Below are positions 1 to 5,591 of a DNA stretch of 11,525 bases, in pieces. Origin of the DNA: Oscillospiraceae bacterium (GTDB lineage Bacteria; Bacillota_A; Clostridia; Oscillospirales; Oscillospiraceae); the NCBI GenBank assembly GCA_017627975.1, contig JAGAFT010000206.1:1-11525 (forward strand), in the 5' to 3' direction. Position 1 is the stretch's first letter, and each line of letters starts with the position of its first letter. The translations under genes and the position numbers were made by a program. Under the pieces are notes generated by a model that saw only the letters and a list, made by a program, of their open reading frames with translations, searched no databases and was not told the DNA's origin.

Positions 1-204
1 GGCGGACCAGGCGGTAAGCTGCTCAGCCGGGGCGCCGCCGATCACATGGTCCACCGCGATCCGGACAATCTGGGGCGCGACAAGGTCGGCCAGGGCGCTC
101 AGCGCCGAGGCCAGCATGCTCAGAAGAAAGAAAAGACGACTGCCCCGGAGAAAGTCCCGGAGCATCCGTCGATTAAAAAGCGTATCCGCTGCGCTTCGAT
201 TCAT
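1..204 (-). CDS. ABC transporter permease/ATPase (exporter type), N-terminal fragment
   Basis: Only the first 68 codons are inside the window; the gene runs off the left edge. The protein begins MNRSAADTLFNRRMLRDFLR. A hydrophobic stretch at about residues 23-38 (LFFLLSMLASALSALA) is followed by DLVAPQIVRIAVDHVIGG. This order, a first membrane helix then a 'PQIVRIAVD' loop leading into helix 2, is typical of the transmembrane domain of type I ABC exporters that carry TMD and ATPase in one chain. No ATPase motif is visible here, so substrate and family are unknown. The start ATG (204-202) has AAGGA about 10 nt upstream. It points away from the rest of the cluster and is probably an independent unit. 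The family call is from the N-terminus only. Confidence 0.6.
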   Translation of the reverse strand, partial: MNRSAADTLFNRRMLRDFLRGSRLFFLLSMLASALSALADLVAPQIVRIAVDHVIGGAPAEQLTAWSA

Positions 205-245
205 ACCGGCAGATCCTTTTCTCAGGGATGGAATAATCTGCCGTC

Positions 246-274
246 AGCATATCATACTTCCCGCCTGAGAACAA
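246..274 (-). promoter_or_regulatory. Possible promoter of the ABC exporter gene
   Basis: On the minus strand TTGTTC (274-269) lies 17 nt from TATGCT (251-246), about 40 nt before the start codon. The match is moderate and the assignment is tentative. Confidence 0.3.
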
Positions 275-296
275 GCCCGGAAGAGGACGATTCTTT

Positions 297-314
297 CCCC
301 CGGCAAAGCGGGGG
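297..314. other. Short GC hairpin between symporter and ABC gene
   Basis: CCCCCG (297-302) and CGGGGG (309-314) form a 6-bp stem with a 6-nt loop. It lies just beyond the terminator-like hairpin at 322-353 and has no U tract on either strand. It may be a second, back-up hairpin at the end of the symporter transcript. Confidence 0.3.
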
Positions 315-321
315 GTTCAAA

Positions 322-353
322 GTGCGGCGGCCGAGCTGTCCTCGCCGCCGCAC
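322..353 (-). terminator. Probable terminator of the AGCS symporter gene
   Basis: GTGCGGCGGC (322-331) and GCCGCCGCAC (344-353) form a perfect 10-bp stem with a 12-nt loop, 10 nt after the symporter stop codon. On the minus strand it is followed only by TTTGAA, so the U tract is weak. Its position and strength support a termination or 3'-end role. Confidence 0.55.
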
Positions 354-363
354 ATGGAACGCT

Positions 364-1761
364 TTATTTCGCTCTTCCGCCGGATTGCGTGTGATCGTAA
401 TCGGCAAAGAAGTCCTTCGTATCCTTTACGACGATCCCGCCGAAGAGAATCAAAGAGAACAGGTTTGGAATGGCCATGAGGCCGTTGCAGACGTCCGCCG
501 CGTCCCAGAGAAGCTGCACGCTGATGAGCGCACCGAGGGCGCAGATCACCATGTGCAGCACCCGGTAAATCTTTACCCTGTGAGTGCCGAACAGAAAGGC
601 AAAGGCGGATTCACCGTAGGTATACCAGCCCAGTACCGTAGACAGGCAGAACAGAATCAGAGAAATGACGATCACGACTTGCCCAAGCCCGCCCAGATTC
701 TGACGAAAAGCCGTGGAGGCCAGCACCGTGCCGTCTGTGACACCGCTGTTCCACACGCCGCTGACCATGACAATCAGAGCGGTAAAGGTGCAGATGACGA
801 AGGTATCGAAAAAGACCTCAATAATGCCGTAGAGCGCCTGCTTGACCGGCACATCCACCTTGGCCGTGGCATGTACCATGGCCGAGGAGCCGGTGCCGGC
901 TTCGTTGGAGAACACACCGCGCTGCACGCCACGTCGAATCGCGACGCCCATGGTGGCGCCAGACACGCCGCCGATTACCGCATCGCCGGTAAAGGCGGAC
1001 TTCACGATAAACCACAGAGCCTGCGGAATAAGCGTGATGTTCATGATGAGGATCACGAGCCCGAAGCCCAGATAGATCAGCGCCATGATGGGGGTCAGAA
1101 AGGTGGTCACGTCAGAGATCTTTCTGACGCCGCCGAAGATGACCAGCCCGTCGACCACCAGGATTAGAATCGCAACAATCCACGGAATCACGGTGGTGTT
1201 GCCCACAAAACCGCTGACAGCGCTGTTGATGGTATTGACCTGCAATGCCCCGCAGGAAACAACGGAGACAAAGACCGTAAACACCGCGAAAGCGCCGCCC
1301 AGGATCCTGGCAATGGTCTTGTGTTTCATTCCCCGGGTCAGAATATACATGACACCGCCACGGAAATTGCCGTCTTCGTCCTGTATGCGAAAATGCATGG
1401 CCAGGGCGATCTCGGCAAACTTCGTCGCCATGCCGCCCAGAGCCGCGACCCACATCCAGAAGATTGCCCCCGGCCCGCCGACGGCAATGGCGTAGGCCAC
1501 ACCCACGATGTTGCCGTTGCCTACGCAGGAGGAAAGCGCCGTGGCCAGTGCCTTGTAGGAGCGGATCTGACCGATGCCGTCGTCCGTCTTCTTCCCGACA
1601 TTGCCGACAACTTCCCGAAAGGCCGTTCCAAAGCGCGTGAACTGTACACCGCGCAGGCGGATTGTGAAGTACAAACCAACTCCAAAAAACACCGCCAGCA
1701 TGATCGGGCCGAATAGGAACGTGCCCAGATCCCCCAAAATTTTCCCGATGACAGCTTCCAT
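364..1761 (-). CDS. AGCS-family sodium/amino-acid symporter
   Basis: 465 residues, the usual length for alanine/glycine:cation symporters (AGCS, TC 2.A.25). Polytopic membrane protein with hydrophobic segments along its length. The family signature is clear at about residues 81-104 (GNGNIVGVAYAIAVGGPGAI followed by FWMW), with KFAEIALAMHFR after it and RRGVQRGVFSNEAGTGSS in the middle. Known members take up Ala, Gly or related small amino acids with Na+. The substrate here is not readable from sequence. However, the gene is preceded by a Cys/Met-rich leader ORF and terminator and diverges from a sulfur-transfer operon, so I infer uptake of a sulfur-containing or cysteine-related amino acid, or a control link to sulfur supply. 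AAGGGG lies about 9 nt before ATG 1761. It reads alone, toward the ABC gene. Confidence 0.92.
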   Translation of the reverse strand: MEAVIGKILGDLGTFLFGPIMLAVFFGVGLYFTIRLRGVQFTRFGTAFREVVGNVGKKTDDGIGQIRSYKALATALSSCVGNGNIVGVAYAIAVGGPGAIFWMWVAALGGMATKFAEIALAMHFRIQDEDGNFRGGVMYILTRGMKHKTIARILGGAFAVFTVFVSVVSCGALQVNTINSAVSGFVGNTTVIPWIVAILILVVDGLVIFGGVRKISDVTTFLTPIMALIYLGFGLVILIMNITLIPQALWFIVKSAFTGDAVIGGVSGATMGVAIRRGVQRGVFSNEAGTGSSAMVHATAKVDVPVKQALYGIIEVFFDTFVICTFTALIVMVSGVWNSGVTDGTVLASTAFRQNLGGLGQVVIVISLILFCLSTVLGWYTYGESAFAFLFGTHRVKIYRVLHMVICALGALISVQLLWDAADVCNGLMAIPNLFSLILFGGIVVKDTKDFFADYDHTQSGGRAK

Positions 1762-1780
1762 TTTCTTTTCCCCTTTCCAT

Positions 1781-1815
1781 TAAATAAAAATCGGGGACTC
1801 GATCGTGAGTCCCCG
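1781..1815 (-). terminator. Attenuator terminator upstream of the AGCS symporter
   Basis: On the minus strand CGGGGACTC (1815-1807) and GAGTCCCCG (1800-1792) form a perfect 9-bp stem with a 6-nt loop. ATTTTTATTT follows at once, a good U tract. It sits after the leader ORF stop (25 nt away) and 20-30 nt before the symporter start, so it can only act by cutting the symporter mRNA short. The 5' arm can alternatively pair with GAGTTC (1867-1862) inside the leader ORF (six pairs, one G-U), a possible antiterminator. Confidence 0.8.
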
Positions 1816-1840
1816 GTTTTGTGCTTCTGTTCCTGTGATG

Positions 1841-1963
1841 TTATGAAACAGAGCAACGCGTGAACTCGAAAAAATGGGCGCGAAAACACATGCACATGCT
1901 CTCAGACATGCACAGCATCTCGCAGCTCATTTTTTCGCAGAATTTCACGTTCATTTCACCCAT
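1841..1963 (-). CDS. Cys/Met-rich leader peptide of the AGCS symporter (40 aa)
   Basis: Small ORF in the 5' leader of the symporter transcript: MGEMNVKFCEKMSCEMLCMS, then ESMCMCFRAHFFEFTRCSVS. It holds 6 Cys and 7 Met in 40 residues, most of them in residues 9-26 (C9, M12, C14, M16, C18, M19, M23, C24, M25, C26). It starts about 23 nt after the predicted transcription start. AGG lies 4 nt before ATG 1963, and an in-frame ATG at codon 4 is an alternative start. The stop is followed after 25 nt by an intrinsic terminator. This is the architecture of a translated attenuator: stalling at Cys or Met codons would leave later RNA free to form an antiterminator. No sequence similarity to the 26-aa leaders elsewhere in the window beyond composition. 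Translation is inferred. Confidence 0.7.
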   Translation of the reverse strand: MGEMNVKFCEKMSCEMLCMSESMCMCFRAHFFEFTRCSVS

Positions 1964-1971
1964 TTAACCTA

Positions 1972-2000
1972 TTGACTTGATATGTTATTTTGTTTATACT
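1972..2000 (+). promoter_or_regulatory. Promoter of the sulfur-carrier operon
   Basis: TTGACT (1972-1977), a 17-nt spacer, TATACT (1995-2000). Predicted start near 2007, about 40 nt before the first gene. It shares its -10 bases with the divergent symporter promoter. The spacer starts TGATATGTTA, resembling half of the palindrome found at the cassette promoters. Confidence 0.75.
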
Positions 2001-2021
2001 GCATTTGTTCTCCTTTGTCAA
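1993..2021 (-). promoter_or_regulatory. Promoter of the leader peptide and AGCS symporter
   Basis: On the minus strand TTGACA (2021-2016), 17-nt spacer, TATAAA (1998-1993), a near-consensus sigma-A promoter with a predicted start near 1986. The bases after the -10 (ACATATCAA) match the right half of the palindrome at the other leader promoters. Confidence 0.78.
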
Positions 2022-2046
2022 GGGGGAAAAGAAAGGATTTTAGACG

Positions 2047-2268
2047 ATGATGATTCAGGTTTCCGGAAAGAAAACAGAAGTTGAAAACGGAATAACCGTC
2101 ATGCAGTTGATGGAACAGCAGAAGGTGGAGACGCCCCAATATGTGACCGTTGCGGTCAACAACGCATTCCTTCCGATGGATTGCTACGAGTGCTTTTCTC
2201 TGAAGGAAGGCGACGCGGTGGAGTTTTTGTACTTTATGGGAGGCGGTTGCGATGGCGCTGAGCAGTGA
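2047..2268 (+). CDS. ThiS/MoaD-like sulfur carrier protein with C-terminal tail (HcyS-like)
   Basis: 73 residues, beta-grasp ubiquitin-like fold by pattern: MIQVSGKKTEVENGITVMQL at the start, VAVNNAFLP in the middle, and the C-terminal 'GDAVEFLYFMGGG' typical of ThiS and MoaD. In this family the terminal Gly-Gly is adenylated by an E1-like enzyme and turned into a thiocarboxylate that donates sulfur. Here the glycines are not terminal: CDGAEQ follows GGG. A metalloprotease gene lies two genes downstream, so I infer that the tail is removed before activation, as known for HcyS of Wolinella succinogenes. With metY in the same window, homocysteine synthesis is a better guess than thiamine synthesis; no thiG or other thi gene is visible. 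AAAGGA lies 9 nt before ATG 2047; ATG 2050 is also possible. It overlaps the next gene by 17 nt. Confidence 0.88.
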   Translation: MMIQVSGKKTEVENGITVMQLMEQQKVETPQYVTVAVNNAFLPMDCYECFSLKEGDAVEFLYFMGGGCDGAEQ

Positions 2269-3055
2269 ACAGCTGGAACGCTACTCCCGGCATATCATTC
2301 TGAAAGAAGTCGGGCTCAGAGGGCAGAAGAAGCTGCTGAACGCGAAGGTCCTCATCATTGGGGCCGGCGGGCTCGGATCGCCCGCCGCCATGTATCTGGC
2401 CGCGGCCGGTGTGGGAACCATCGGCATCGCGGACGCGGATGAGGTGGATCTCTCCAATCTCCAGCGGCAGATCCTGCACGGCAACGCAGATGTAGGCAAG
2501 CCGAAGGTAGACTCCGCAAAGGAGACCGTGGCGGCGCTGAATCCTGACGTGCAGGTGATCGCGCATCACTTGTTTGTCAACGCAGAGAATATCATGGATC
2601 TGATTGAACCCTATGATTTCATCCTTGACGGGACGGACAATTTTGCGGCCAAATTTCTCATCAACGACGCCTGCGTGCTGGCGGGCAAGCCCTTCTGTCA
2701 CGCAGGGATCATCCGCTTTCACGGCCAACTGATGACCTATGTGCCCGGAAAAGGCCCCTGCTATCGCTGTGTGTTCCGACAGCCGCCTCCGAAGAATGCA
2801 GTGCCCACCTGCCGCGAGGCGGGCGTAATCGGCGCTATGGCCGGCGTCATCGGTTGTATGCAGGCGCTGGAGGCCGTCAAATATATCGTCGGCGTGGGGG
2901 ATCTGCTTATCGGACGGCTACTGACCTTTGATGCGCTGGATATGGAGGCGCATGTCATTCAGTTGCCGGACAATCCTGACTGTCCGGTATGCGGTGCGCA
3001 TCCGACCATTTTGCAGCCTTTCGACGAGGGCGTGGTGGAGTGTGATCTCAAATGA
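2252..3055 (+). CDS. E1-like sulfur-carrier adenylyltransferase (ThiF/MoeB/HesA family)
   Basis: 267 residues. It should adenylate the C-terminal glycine of the carrier encoded just upstream with ATP so that sulfur can be attached. Visible features: the start RYSRHIILKEVG typical of MoeB/ThiF; nucleotide loop GAGGLGS at 37-43; D61 and the LQRQILH segment at 70-76 with the catalytic Arg; DGTDN at 126-130; zinc ligand pairs CYRC (170, 173) and CPVC (244, 247); and the conserved Cys187 in PTCREAGVIG. All key residues are present, so it should be active. There is no C-terminal rhodanese domain; a separate rhodanese fusion two genes on may fill that role. GGGAGG precedes ATG 2252, which lies inside the carrier gene, so translation is probably coupled. 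It overlaps the next gene by 4 nt (ATGA). HcyF-like by context. Confidence 0.92.
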   Translation: MALSSEQLERYSRHIILKEVGLRGQKKLLNAKVLIIGAGGLGSPAAMYLAAAGVGTIGIADADEVDLSNLQRQILHGNADVGKPKVDSAKETVAALNPDVQVIAHHLFVNAENIMDLIEPYDFILDGTDNFAAKFLINDACVLAGKPFCHAGIIRFHGQLMTYVPGKGPCYRCVFRQPPPKNAVPTCREAGVIGAMAGVIGCMQALEAVKYIVGVGDLLIGRLLTFDALDMEAHVIQLPDNPDCPVCGAHPTILQPFDEGVVECDLK

Positions 3056-3462
3056 TCCATCTGAAAAAAGCGGACTATCTTCTGATGCTCTCACATGCCC
3101 GAGCCTGTCTCCCGGAGGAGGCCTGCGGTCTCCTCGCCGGGCAAAGCCGGGGTGAAGAAGCCTGGGTGGAAAAGGTCTATTGTCTGGAAAATGCAGATCA
3201 TTCTGCCTCCCATTTCACCATCGCGCCGGAAGAACAACTGAAGGCGATCCTGGATATGAGAGAGCGGAGACTGGAGCTGCTGGGCAACTGGCACAGCCAT
3301 CCGGAAACGCCCTGCCGACCCTCTGCGGAGGACATCCGTCTGGCGCTGGATCCGACAGCCAGTTATCTGATCCTGTCGCTGGAGGAAAACGAACCTGTAC
3401 TGCGGTCCTTTCAGATTCGGGATGGGCAGGCGAATCGGGAAGAATTAGATATTGAGGAGTAG
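3052..3462 (+). CDS. JAMM/MPN metalloprotease (Mec+/HcyD-like)
   Basis: 136 residues, the size of bacterial stand-alone JAB1/MPN proteins. The zinc site is complete: catalytic Glu in PEEACGLLAG (about 22-23) and the JAMM motif NWHSHPETPCRPSAED with His81, His83, Ser91 and Asp94. Known bacterial relatives in carrier operons act on the carrier's C-terminus: Mec+ releases cysteine from CysO in Mycobacterium, and HcyD removes the terminal residue of HcyS in Wolinella. Because the carrier here has residues beyond its Gly-Gly, removal of that tail is the likeliest job. Hydrolysis of a carrier-amino-acid adduct is an alternative. The start overlaps the E1 stop by 4 nt and a GGTGGAG is upstream; the gene ends 6 nt before the next ORF. 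Confidence 0.9.
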   Translation: MIHLKKADYLLMLSHARACLPEEACGLLAGQSRGEEAWVEKVYCLENADHSASHFTIAPEEQLKAILDMRERRLELLGNWHSHPETPCRPSAEDIRLALDPTASYLILSLEENEPVLRSFQIRDGQANREELDIEE

Positions 3463-3468
3463 AATTCC

Positions 3469-4491
3469 ATGGATGAAATCAAACATATCTCCGTTGAGGA
3501 GTTTTTGAAGCTGGAGCGGAACAGCCTGACACTGCTGGATCTGCGTGAGCCGGACCAGGTTCTGCTGGGGGCCGTGGAAGGCGCTGTCAACATCCCCTTT
3601 TCCCGCGTCGGCAAGGAGCTGGAGAAGCTGCCAAAGGATAAGCCTGTCTATGTGTTTTGCCAGGAGGGCTCTTTGAGCACGGAGATCACGGAGCAGCTGC
3701 AGGATTGGGGCTATGACGCGACCAATCTGGACGGCGGCTGGCGAGCGTGGAAAAAGTGGCTGGAAGAGGCGGAGCCGATCACGCTGGATGCCAGGGGACT
3801 CAAATGCCCCGGCCCGATCGTAAAAACCGCGGACACGCTGAGAGAGATGGTGGGCGGTCAAAAGCTGAAGATCGAGGCGACCGAGGACGCGTTTGCCCCG
3901 GATATTTCGGTATGGTGCGAGCGGACCGGCAACAAGCTGCTCCGGCTGGAGGTCAGGCCCGAGGGCATCGAGGCGCTGGTCGAGAAAGCCGAGGCGCCTG
4001 TTCAAAATCCCGCTGCCGCACAGAACGACAAGACCTTTGTGGTTTTCTCCGGCGATCTGGATAAAACCATCGCCGCCTTCATTATGGCAAACGGTGCAGC
4101 GGCCATGGGGCGCAGGGTGACCATGTTTTTCACCTTCTGGGGGCTGAACATCCTGCGGCGGCCGGAAAAGGTTTCCGTCGCCAAGAGCTTCATTGAGGGT
4201 ATGTTCGGCTTTATGATGCCCAGAGGAACGAAAAAGCTGGGGCTGAGCCGTATGAACATGGGCGGCCTCGGCGCCAAAATGATCCGGGGCATTATGAAAG
4301 AGAAAGGCGTCAGTTCTCTTGAAGAACTGATCGACAGCGCCCGCGCGCACGGTGTGCGGCTGGTGGCTTGCCAGATGTCCATGGACATCATGGGGATCAG
4401 GAAGGAAGAACTGATCGACGGCGTGGAGCTGGGCGGTGTTTCCACTTTCCTGGGATCCGGCGAGCAGTCGGATATGAGTTTGTTTATCTGA
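3469..4491 (+). CDS. Rhodanese-TusA-DsrE three-domain sulfur relay protein
   Basis: 340 residues, three persulfide-carrying domains in a row. Rhodanese, about 5-98: LLDLREPDQ and active Cys64 in YVFCQEGS. TusA/SirA, about 104-172: LDARGLKCPGPI with Cys113 in the CPGP motif. DsrE-like, about 188-340: TFVVFSGDLDKTIAAFIMAN, a Gly/Met-rich loop, and Cys301 in VACQMSMDIMG. The same three domains occur as the C-terminal part of some CoA-disulfide-reductase-like flavoproteins; the flavin part is absent here. Each domain keeps its cysteine, so sulfane sulfur could pass from domain to domain and on to the adenylated carrier or the PP-loop enzyme. GAGGAG lies 9 nt before the ATG. The next gene begins directly after the stop codon. 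Donor and acceptor are inferred from context. Confidence 0.9.
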   Translation: MDEIKHISVEEFLKLERNSLTLLDLREPDQVLLGAVEGAVNIPFSRVGKELEKLPKDKPVYVFCQEGSLSTEITEQLQDWGYDATNLDGGWRAWKKWLEEAEPITLDARGLKCPGPIVKTADTLREMVGGQKLKIEATEDAFAPDISVWCERTGNKLLRLEVRPEGIEALVEKAEAPVQNPAAAQNDKTFVVFSGDLDKTIAAFIMANGAAAMGRRVTMFFTFWGLNILRRPEKVSVAKSFIEGMFGFMMPRGTKKLGLSRMNMGGLGAKMIRGIMKEKGVSSLEELIDSARAHGVRLVACQMSMDIMGIRKEELIDGVELGGVSTFLGSGEQSDMSLFI

Positions 4492-5301
4492 ATGACGATG
4501 AGCGAAAAACTGAATCAACTAAAAGAATATCTGCTGTCTCAGGGCAGCATGGCCGTGGCCTTTTCCGGGGGCGTGGATTCCACTTTCCTTTTGAAGGTGG
4601 CCCACGACACGCTGGGCGACAAGTGCGTCGCCGTGACGGCCTCCTCCTGTTCTTTCCCGGAGCGGGAGCTGAAAGAGGCAAAAGCTTTCTGCGAGACAAA
4701 CGGAATCCGTCATGTCGTGGTGCGCTCGGAGGAACTGGAGATCGAGGGCTTTCGGCACAATCCGAAAAACCGTTGTTATCTCTGCAAGCACGAGTTATTT
4801 GAAAAGATCTGGGACATTGCCCGTGAGCTTGGCCTGAATGCTGTGGCGGAGGGCTCCAACATGGATGACAGCGGGGATTATCGCCCCGGCCTCGTCGCGG
4901 TCAGAGAACTGGGCGTACTCAGCCCGCTGCGTCATATCGGACTGAGCAAGGCGGAGATCCGGGAGTTATCCAGGAAACTAGGCCTGCCCACGTGGGACAA
5001 GCAGAGCTTTGCCTGTCTCTCCTCCCGCTTTGTCTATGGGGAAACGATCAATGAAGAGAGGCTTTCCATGGTTGACCGGGCGGAACAGCTGCTTCTGGAT
5101 ATGGGCTTTCACCAGGTGCGCGTGCGGATCCACGGCCAGCTTGCCCGGATCGAGACCGACCCGGCAGAGTTTGAAAAGTTGCTTTCAGTGAGGGAGAAAA
5201 TCGTGTCTACCTTCCGGGATTTCGGCTTTACTTATGTGACCATGGATCTGACCGGCTACCGCACGGGAAGCATGAACGAAACGCTCGAGAAGACGGAATA
5301 A
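4492..5301 (+). CDS. larE: LarE-like ATP-dependent sulfur transferase (PP-loop)
   Basis: 269 residues, matching LarE. N-terminal ATP pyrophosphatase with PP-loop SGGVDS at 25-30, then NRCYLCKHELF (Cys95, Cys98), EGSNMDDSGDYRPG at 120-133 and KQSFACLSSRF (Cys175). LarE inserts sulfur into the pyridinium nucleotide of the lactate racemase cofactor. One class sacrifices a single cysteine; another holds three cysteines that bind a [4Fe-4S] cluster. The CxxC plus Cys175 arrangement fits the cluster class. No larA, larB or larC is visible here, and the neighbours are carrier and persulfide proteins, so a role outside lactate racemase maturation is possible. The start directly follows the previous stop and has only a weak ribosome site; ATG 4498 is an alternative start. 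It is the last gene of the operon; no strong terminator follows. Confidence 0.85.
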   Translation: MTMSEKLNQLKEYLLSQGSMAVAFSGGVDSTFLLKVAHDTLGDKCVAVTASSCSFPERELKEAKAFCETNGIRHVVVRSEELEIEGFRHNPKNRCYLCKHELFEKIWDIARELGLNAVAEGSNMDDSGDYRPGLVAVRELGVLSPLRHIGLSKAEIRELSRKLGLPTWDKQSFACLSSRFVYGETINEERLSMVDRAEQLLLDMGFHQVRVRIHGQLARIETDPAEFEKLLSVREKIVSTFRDFGFTYVTMDLTGYRTGSMNETLEKTE

Positions 5302-5360
5302 AGGAATATGATAAATAGTTGCTTTTCTGTTTATTTTGCAAAATAAAATCATTCTCACTC

Positions 5361-5389
5361 TTGACATGCAGGAGCAGCAGTGATATAAA
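5361..5389 (+). promoter_or_regulatory. Promoter of leader peptide 1
   Basis: TTGACA (5361-5366), 17-nt spacer, TATAAA (5384-5389): near-perfect sigma-A promoter. Predicted start near 5396, about 37 nt before the leader ATG. Confidence 0.85.
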
Positions 5390-5396
5390 CATATCA
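5381..5396 (+). promoter_or_regulatory. Palindromic operator over the -10 box, copy 1
   Basis: TGATAT-AAAC-ATATCA, a 6-bp inverted repeat around 4 nt that contains the -10 hexamer. It is shared with the other two cassettes and partly with the 1972-2021 divergent promoter, which suggests a common repressor. The regulator is not in the window. Confidence 0.5.
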
Positions 5397-5432
5397 ATTT
5401 GGTGGGATTTTAGGCAAGTCGGAGGACTGGAA

Positions 5433-5513
5433 ATGCGTCAGGCAAGCTTCAACTGCATGATGTGCTGTGACATGCGCTGTGAGATGCGCATTCGCTTTAC
5501 CGTGCCCATTTGA
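5433..5513 (+). CDS. Cys/Met-rich leader peptide 1 (26 aa)
   Basis: MRQASFNCMMCCDMRCEMR followed by IRFTVPI. Four Cys (8, 11, 12, 16) and five Met (1, 9, 10, 14, 18) are packed into a core that is nearly identical in three copies in this window. GGAGG lies 7 nt before the ATG, an excellent ribosome site for such a small ORF. The stop codon is followed by GCTTCCG, which mimics the 3' arm of the terminator starting 25 nt after the stop. I infer a translated attenuator: low Cys- or Met-tRNA stalls the ribosome in the core and allows an antiterminator; full translation masks GCTTCCG and lets the terminator form. A small metal- or thiol-binding protein is an alternative, less likely reading. Confidence 0.8.
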   Translation: MRQASFNCMMCCDMRCEMRIRFTVPI

Positions 5514-5537
5514 GCTTCCGAAGTATTTTGTGAAAGA

Positions 5538-5568
5538 CCGGAGAGCCCGATGGGCTCTCCGGATTTTT
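5538..5568 (+). terminator. Attenuator terminator after leader 1
   Basis: CCGGAGAGCCC and GGGCTCTCCGG form a perfect 11-bp stem with a GAT loop, followed by ATTTTT. It lies between the leader stop and the B3/B4 gene. The 5' arm can instead pair with GCTTCCG (5514-5520) directly after the leader stop, with one bulged base. Confidence 0.88.
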
Positions 5569-5591
5569 GTTGCTGGAGGATGAAACGATCG

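Larger units (their letters stand above)
5348..5522 (+). repeat. Regulatory cassette repeat, copy 1
   Basis: 175 bp that recur without gaps at 7440-7614, about 164 of 175 bases identical by my count. It covers the promoter, the -10 palindrome, the ribosome site and the whole 26-codon leader. Most differences lie upstream of the leader core; the last 60 bases are identical. A more diverged third copy is at about 9604-9764. Confidence 0.9.

Noticed and set aside
46..1167. 373-codon open frame on the plus strand
   Set aside because: Antisense of the AGCS symporter and ABC gene; low-complexity His/Asp/Arg-rich product with no family pattern, whereas the minus strand gives a clear transporter.
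3445..4518. 357-codon open frame on the minus strand
   Set aside because: Antisense of the rhodanese-TusA-DsrE gene, whose three domains are unmistakable.
5325..5347. TTATTTTGCAAAATAA as terminator of the carrier operon
   Set aside because: All-AT stem with essentially no loop and no following U tract; too weak to call.
5550..5591. Longer N-terminus for the B3/B4 protein starting at 5550
   Set aside because: This start lies in the loop of the attenuator terminator and has no ribosome site; the start at 5592 has GGAGG upstream.
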